The position numbers were made by a program, and so were the translations under genes. Below, piece by piece: positions 14,852-18,082 of a DNA stretch of 18,082 bases. Origin of the DNA: CAYJBH01 sp964369445 (GTDB lineage Bacteria > Bacillota > Clostridia > Oscillospirales > Ruminococcaceae); assembly GCA_964369445.1 (NCBI GenBank), contig CAYJFU010000046.1, positions 1 through 18,082 of the forward strand, in the 5' to 3' direction. The notes beneath the pieces were generated by a model. That model was not told the DNA's origin, searched no databases, and was given only the letters and a program-made list of their open reading frames with translations. Position 1 is the stretch's first letter. Each line of letters begins with the position of its first letter.

Positions 14852-16216
14852 ATGAAACAGATACCTTTATTAAAAGGCGTAACGCGTATACATTTTATCG
14901 GCATTGGCGGTTCGGGAATGTTCCCGCTGGTACAGATTATGCATGGATTCGGTTACACGATAACAGGCAGTGATGTCAATGAGGGAAGCATCATCGACTC
15001 GCTGAGGGGGATGGGTATTTCGGTTACTATACCGCACAGTGGGTCGTGTGTAGAGGGTGCTGACATGGTGGTGTACACTGCGGCGCTACTCCCAGGCAAC
15101 GTTGAGATGACGGCCGCGCAAACGCTCAGCATTAAACAGGTGCCGCGCAGTGAGCTGCTAGGAGCGGTATGTGCACTTTATGAGCAGTCGTTTTGCATAG
15201 CCGGCACACACGGCAAGACGACTGCAACCGCCATGACGACACAGGCGCTGCTTACGGCAGGGGTCGACACGGCTGCGGTTATTGGCGGCAGGCTTCCGCT
15301 GATAGACGGTTACGGCAGGCACGGCGCGGCAGGCACAATCACCATTGAAGCGTGCGAGTACGCAAACACATTTTTACAGTTACGCCCATCGGTGGCGGTA
15401 TTGCTCAACGTCGATGAGGATCACCTCGACTTTTTCGGAAGCTTTGATAACCTCAAACGAGCTTTTCGAGACTTTTTGTCACTTGCACAAAAGGCGATAG
15501 TGATAAACGGCGACGATGACTGCTCGGTGGAGGTTGCACAAGGCATAAAAACGCCGCAGCTGACCTTTGGCACAAAACCGCACTGCGATGTGCGCGCCGA
15601 AAACATAAGACGTGAGGATTCGGGCTTTTACAGCTTTGATGTACACTACGACGCGCGACAACAAGGACGCGTCACACTTGGTGTGCCGGGTTATCATAAC
15701 ATCTACAACGCACTGGCTACACTTGCTTGTTGCCACCTGCAAAAGGCGGACTTTGAAGGCGCAAAGCGCGGTATAGGTGAGTTTAGGGGTGCAGGCAGAC
15801 GCTTTGAAATTTTGGGCGAGGTTGACGGCGTGACCGTCGCAGACGATTACGCACACCACCCGACAGAGGTTGACGCCACAATAGCCGCGGCGCGAGAGTT
15901 GCCCTACAAAAGAGTAATTGTGATACATCAGCCGTTCACCTACAGCCGTACCAGGACATTGCTAAAGGAGTTTGCAGAGGCACTCAGCGGCGCGGATGTA
16001 GTGTTGTTGACCGAAATTATGGCGGGCAGGGAAGAGGATCCGGGGGACATAAAGTCCGCACAGCTCGCACAGCTATTAGCAGGGTGCAAGGTTTACGAAG
16101 GTTTTGAAGGAGTGGTGCGGGCGGCAAAGGATATGGCAAAGCCCGGTGATCTGATAGTTACGATGGGATGCGGTGACATTTATAAAGCCGCAAAGATACT
16201 GCTCTCTCAACTATAG
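14852..16216 (+). CDS. murC: UDP-N-acetylmuramate--L-alanine ligase
   Basis: The product has 454 residues from ATG 14852; an ATG at 14825 would add nine. It catalyses ATP-dependent addition of L-Ala to UDP-MurNAc in the cytoplasm, the first amino acid of the peptidoglycan stem peptide. Mur ligase layout: N-terminal Rossmann domain (IHFIGIGGSGM, residues ~13-23), ATP-binding GTHGKTT at 118-124, central domain with NVDEDHLDFFGS (the N-x-x-x-DHLD motif), and C-terminal domain with DDYAHHPTEV (331-340) and HQPFTYSRT. These together separate MurC from MurD/E/F. It is divergent from dpaAB, sharing a ~150-bp promoter region, and is followed nine bases after its stop by the palindromic element. Ribosome site weak (GGGA). 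Confidence 0.95.
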   Translation: MKQIPLLKGVTRIHFIGIGGSGMFPLVQIMHGFGYTITGSDVNEGSIIDSLRGMGISVTIPHSGSCVEGADMVVYTAALLPGNVEMTAAQTLSIKQVPRSELLGAVCALYEQSFCIAGTHGKTTATAMTTQALLTAGVDTAAVIGGRLPLIDGYGRHGAAGTITIEACEYANTFLQLRPSVAVLLNVDEDHLDFFGSFDNLKRAFRDFLSLAQKAIVINGDDDCSVEVAQGIKTPQLTFGTKPHCDVRAENIRREDSGFYSFDVHYDARQQGRVTLGVPGYHNIYNALATLACCHLQKADFEGAKRGIGEFRGAGRRFEILGEVDGVTVADDYAHHPTEVDATIAAARELPYKRVIVIHQPFTYSRTRTLLKEFAEALSGADVVLLTEIMAGREEDPGDIKSAQLAQLLAGCKVYEGFEGVVRAAKDMAKPGDLIVTMGCGDIYKAAKILLSQL

Positions 16217-16224
16217 TCCTTCAA

Positions 16225-16360
16225 CTTGAAAATCAACACATCCTCCCGACAGAAATTCCGCCTACCTGCGTTGTCGTCAATCGCAATGCACAAAGCATCA
16301 CTTGCTCCTCCGACTTGATAGGCGAAATTTCTGCTCGACAATCTTGTGGCGCTTTTCAAG
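16225..16360. repeat. Dispersed palindromic element, copy B (~136 bp)
   Basis: Second copy of the element at 508-644, in the same orientation. The ends are perfect 8-bp inverted repeats, CTTGAAAA (16225-16232) and TTTTCAAG (16353-16360). Inside, CAGAAATTCCGCCT (~16250-16263) pairs with AGGCGAAATTTCTG (~16319-16332) with one mismatch. It begins only nine bases after the murC stop and could act as its terminator or message stabiliser. It has no coding capacity. Confidence 0.75.
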
Positions 16361-16389
16361 ATGAATGACTATGAATTGCAGACAAAAGA

Positions 16390-16418
16390 TTGACGAGTGA
16401 TTTTGTTCGTAGTTTAAT
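16390..16418 (+). promoter_or_regulatory. Sigma-A promoter for trmL-queT
   Basis: TTGACG (16390-16395) and TTTAAT (16413-16418) are exactly 17 bp apart, ~93 bp before the trmL start. No queuosine (preQ1) riboswitch pattern is recognisable in the leader. Confidence 0.55.
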
Positions 16419-16510
16419 GAAAAGGTTCTTTGACGCCGAGATACGGCAAAATTACCGCCAAGATTTTCCGCTATGTAGTTGGAGAAACAATAAAAAAGGT
16501 AGGTTAGTTG

Positions 16511-16990
16511 ATGGTTGATATAGTATTGGTAGAGCCGCAGATACCTCAAAACACCGGAAATATTGCACGTACATGCAGTGCAACCGGCGCGAGGTTGCAC
16601 CTGATAAAGCCGTTGGGTTTTGAGATAACCGATGCAAAATTAAAGCGCGCAGGACTTGACTATTGGGGTGAACTTAGTATATACTATTATGAGGACTTTG
16701 CGGATTTTTTGCAAAAAAACAACAATCCGCAGCTTGTGCTTTTCACGACAAAGTCTGCGCGGCTTTACACCGAGCACAACCTGACACAGCCGGTTTATCT
16801 GGTGTTTGGGCGCGAGGACAAGGGGTTGCCGGAGCATCTGTTGAGTGAGTACAGCGCGCACACCGCACGCCTGCCGATGCTAAAGTCGGCACGCAGTTTG
16901 AACCTGTCAAATAGCGTTGCGGTGGCGGTTTTTGAGCAGTTGAGGCAACAGGGCTTTGCCGGAGATTTTACAGAGGAACAAAGATTTTGA
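16511..16990 (+). CDS. trmL: tRNA (cytidine/uridine(34)-2'-O)-methyltransferase
   Basis: The product has 159 residues from the ATG at 16511, with AAGGTAGG ahead; an in-frame TTG directly precedes it. It is a SPOUT (trefoil-knot) methyltransferase that uses S-adenosylmethionine to methylate the ribose of the wobble nucleotide in tRNA-Leu isoacceptors. Seen: DIVLVEPQIPQNTGNIARTC at the N-terminus (hallmark PQNTGN), LKRAGLDYW, VFGREDKGLP and LPMLKSARSLNLSNSVAV, the last two forming the cofactor knot. The length is normal for TrmL/CspR. Its stop overlaps the queT start. Confidence 0.95.
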   Translation: MVDIVLVEPQIPQNTGNIARTCSATGARLHLIKPLGFEITDAKLKRAGLDYWGELSIYYYEDFADFLQKNNNPQLVLFTTKSARLYTEHNLTQPVYLVFGREDKGLPEHLLSEYSAHTARLPMLKSARSLNLSNSVAVAVFEQLRQQGFAGDFTEEQRF

Positions 16991-17463
16991 CAAAACACTT
17001 GACGAGAGCGGCAGTTATAGCCGCCATTTATGCGGCATTATCGCTATTGCTCGCGCCACTGAGTTTTGGGCCGATACAACTTCGGCCCGCAGAAGCACTG
17101 ACCGTGCTTGCGGCCTCCTCGCCGGCGGCAGGCATTGGAGTGACAATCGGCTGCTTTCTGACAAACCTGGCCAGCCCTTACGGCATGATAGACATCGTTT
17201 TCGGCACTTTAGCAACCGGTATAGCTGCCGTTGCTAGTTACGCATCACGCAAATTTACCTTTAAAGGTCTACCGATTCTCTCAGCGCTGTGCCCCGTCAT
17301 TTTCAACGGTATTATTATTGGAGGGGTTCTTACATACACGATAACCGGTGGCTTTGATTTTATAGTGTTTGCAATAAACGCCGCACAAATTGCTCTATCG
17401 CAGGCGATTGTTTGCCTGTTTGTGGGTCTGCCGCTTTACAAGGTGACAGGGAAAATTTTATAG
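16987..17463 (+). CDS. queT: QueT family queuosine-precursor transporter (ECF substrate-binding component)
   Basis: The product has 158 residues. The start is a TTG (16987) that overlaps the trmL TGA stop as TTGA, with AGAGGA about ten bases ahead. It is a small all-membrane protein, ~5-6 helices. The N-terminal motif (FGPIQLRPAEALTVL) and the SPYGMIDIVFGTLATGIAA segment are typical of QueT. By family knowledge it is the S component that imports preQ1 or a related queuosine precursor with a shared ECF energising module encoded elsewhere. Coupling to trmL is sensible, since both act on tRNA wobble-position modification. No preQ1 riboswitch is visible upstream. A bulged inverted repeat at 17493-17519 follows the stop, but without a T run. 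Confidence 0.9.
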   Translation: MTKHLTRAAVIAAIYAALSLLLAPLSFGPIQLRPAEALTVLAASSPAAGIGVTIGCFLTNLASPYGMIDIVFGTLATGIAAVASYASRKFTFKGLPILSALCPVIFNGIIIGGVLTYTITGGFDFIVFAINAAQIALSQAIVCLFVGLPLYKVTGKIL

Positions 17464-17554
17464 CAGTGGGATAATTGTTGTCGCCCTACAAATTTCATGC
17501 AAATCCAAATGCATTGAAAATGTCAGCTGTAAAACGGCTTTCAGATATAGGTAT

Positions 17555-17592
17555 GCGCCTGTGGTCTAATGGATAAGGTATCGGCCTCCGAC
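17555..17592 (+). pseudogene. Truncated tRNA-Arg(CCG), 5' half only
   Basis: The acceptor 5' strand GCGCCTG, a D arm (GTCT-AATGGATA-AGGT), anticodon stem TCGGC and loop CTCCGAC (anticodon CCG) are all present. The next bases should read GCCGA but are TACTC, and no T arm or CAGGCGC acceptor 3' strand follows. The break falls exactly at the end of the anticodon loop. It shares GGCCTCCGAC with the intact tRNA-Arg(CCG) at 17851, but the rest differs, so it is a different ancestral gene and not a simple copy. Confidence 0.75.
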
Positions 17593-17701
17593 TACTCTGA
17601 CCGGGTGAGGGGGCGAGGTGTGACAAAGGGTGTAGACAAGCGGATTTAACGGCAGAGGAGGAACGGGAGAAAACAGAAATGACTACTATTTGACTACTTG
17701 C
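17593..17701. other. Non-coding stretch after the broken tRNA
   Basis: G- and A-rich sequence with no convincing gene. It contains a repeated heptamer GACTACT (at ~17590, 17678 and 17690). It may be residue of an integrated element; I cannot identify it. Confidence 0.4.
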
Positions 17702-17782
17702 GGTGTTCGTCCAAGAACGAAGTGATTGGCTAACAGCACCCACGCAAGGGTTGTCCAAGAGCGTTAGCGATTGGCTACAACC
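17702..17782. repeat. Two tandem imperfect palindromes
   Basis: Unit 1 (17702-17740) reads GGTGTTCGTCCAAGAACG … GATTGGCTAACAGCACC; unit 2 (17749-17782) reads GGTTGTCCAAGAGCG … GATTGGCTACAACC. Each folds into a hairpin (CCAA/TTGG plus outer GGTTGT/ACAACC), and the two units resemble each other (GTCCAAGA … GCGATTGGCTA type). They lie between the broken and the intact tRNA-Arg and resemble small palindromic repeats or recombinase-binding arms. Confidence 0.65.
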
Positions 17783-17842
17783 TACTGCGAAAAAAAGTTG
17801 ATTGCTGTGCAATACAATTTTCAGTGTATGATTTGTCATGCA

Positions 17843-18082
17843 TTAAATATGCGTTCGTAGTGTAACGGATAACACGATGGCCTCCGACGCCATTAATTCG
17901 AGTTCGAGTCTCGACGAGCGTACCAAGTTTCCCTTAGACGAACTAAAATCGTTTAAGGGAATTCTTATATTCTCGGCACTTGCGTTGCAGTATATATCAA
18001 GATTTTTTCCGCTGTCATCGTCTGATAAAACTATCTTTCTAACAAAGGTGTCTACAAGTGAAGTCCTAAACTTGGTGCTGTT
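17843..18082 (-). CDS. C-terminal end of a probable site-specific (serine) recombinase, partial
   Basis: An open frame enters from the right edge and reads leftward for 79 codons to TAA (17845-17843). The first ~45 residues read as real protein: FRTSLVDTFVRKIVLSDDD, then GKNLDIYCNASAENIRIPL. The LVDTFV-x-x-I-x-L-x-DD pattern followed by beta strands resembles the C-terminal part of large serine recombinases of Clostridia, as I recall them. The last ~25-30 residues (from VRSS) are the antisense translation of tRNA-Arg and are probably a tail gained where the element meets the tRNA. The tRNA terminator hairpin also lies inside the frame. Family assignment rests on a short fragment; another DNA-associated protein is possible. 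Confidence 0.5.
   Translation of the reverse strand, partial: NSTKFRTSLVDTFVRKIVLSDDDSGKNLDIYCNASAENIRIPLNDFSSSKGNLVRSSRLELELMASEAIVLSVTLRTHI
17851..17925 (+). tRNA. tRNA-Arg(CCG)
   Basis: Complete cloverleaf of 75 nt: acceptor GCGTTCG/CGAGCGT (G1-U72 and one more wobble), D arm GTGT-AACGGATA-ACAC, anticodon stem ATGGC/GCCAT with loop CTCCGAC (anticodon CCG), T arm TCGAG-TTCGAGT-CTCGA, and encoded A-CCA end. A hairpin terminator follows at once. An antisense reading frame runs across the whole gene. Confidence 0.93.
17929..17972 (+). terminator. Rho-independent terminator of the tRNA-Arg gene
   Basis: TTCCCTTAGACGA (17929-17941) pairs with TCGTTTAAGGGAA (17949-17961), 13 bp with one wobble, loop ACTAAAA, followed by a T-rich TTCTTATATTCT. 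It starts four bases after the tRNA CCA. Confidence 0.8.

Noticed and set aside
16419..16510. preQ1 riboswitch ahead of trmL-queT
   Set aside because: I looked for the preQ1 aptamer pattern because queT often has one, but no CTAG-containing loop with an A-rich tail is present in the leader.
16417..16518. Short rightward frame (MKRFFDAEIRQNYRQDF…) ahead of trmL
   Set aside because: It starts inside the -10 element of the promoter and overlaps the trmL start, and has no Shine-Dalgarno sequence. It is more likely leader sequence.
17495..17839. Leftward 114-residue open frame
   Set aside because: It is antisense across the broken tRNA and the tandem palindromes. It is Ser/Arg/Pro-rich with no ribosome site and looks like a spurious product of structured non-coding DNA.
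1..18082. CRISPR array, rRNA genes or prophage structural genes
   Set aside because: No regularly spaced direct repeats, rRNA sequence or phage structural gene patterns are seen anywhere in the window.

Overview
The window looks like a draft or metagenome-assembled genome fragment from an endospore-forming low-to-mid GC Firmicute, most likely a member of the Clostridia. The evidence is a dpaA-dpaB pair (dipicolinate synthase, a spore-core gene set), strong AGGAGG-type ribosome binding sites, frequent GTG/TTG starts, a YesM/YesN-type two-component pair and an ECF-type QueT component. Three runs of exactly ten N are scaffold joins. In dpaA and dpaB the run length breaks the reading frame, and in the second permease it leaves too few residues for the family.

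Left part (1-4138): a divergent pair of surface- or spore-related units. A partial unrecognised gene reads leftward from 402. A 117-residue protein and a 989-residue DUF11/SdrD-B-like repeat protein read rightward. The large protein has no visible signal peptide or sorting signal, so a spore-surface or mother-cell role is more attractive than a classic cell-wall one. The region between the two units holds one copy of a ~137-bp palindromic repeat; a second copy lies after murC.

Centre (4240-13300): a regulated carbohydrate locus. A consensus promoter drives a YesM-like sensor kinase. After it come a diverged DeoC-like aldolase, a CUT1 ABC transporter (binding lipoprotein and two permeases, no ATPase), a YesN-like response regulator with an AraC DNA-binding domain, and a Gfo/Idh/MocA oxidoreductase. 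Two strong hairpins close the block. The set would sense, import and catabolise an extracellular sugar; the substrate cannot be read from sequence. An unusual feature is a long two-tier inverted repeat that separates a strong Shine-Dalgarno sequence from the start of the first permease.

Right part (13334-17463): housekeeping and sporulation genes. dpaA-dpaB (leftward, ATGA overlap) is divergent from murC (rightward). After the second repeat copy, a clear promoter drives trmL and queT, which overlap.

Right end (17464-18082): an integration-scarred tRNA region. It contains a 5' half of a tRNA-Arg(CCG) cut at the anticodon loop, two tandem palindromes, an intact tRNA-Arg(CCG) with terminator, and, antisense over that tRNA, the C-terminal end of a protein resembling a site-specific (serine) recombinase that enters from beyond the window. 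This suggests a mobile element boundary at the tRNA.
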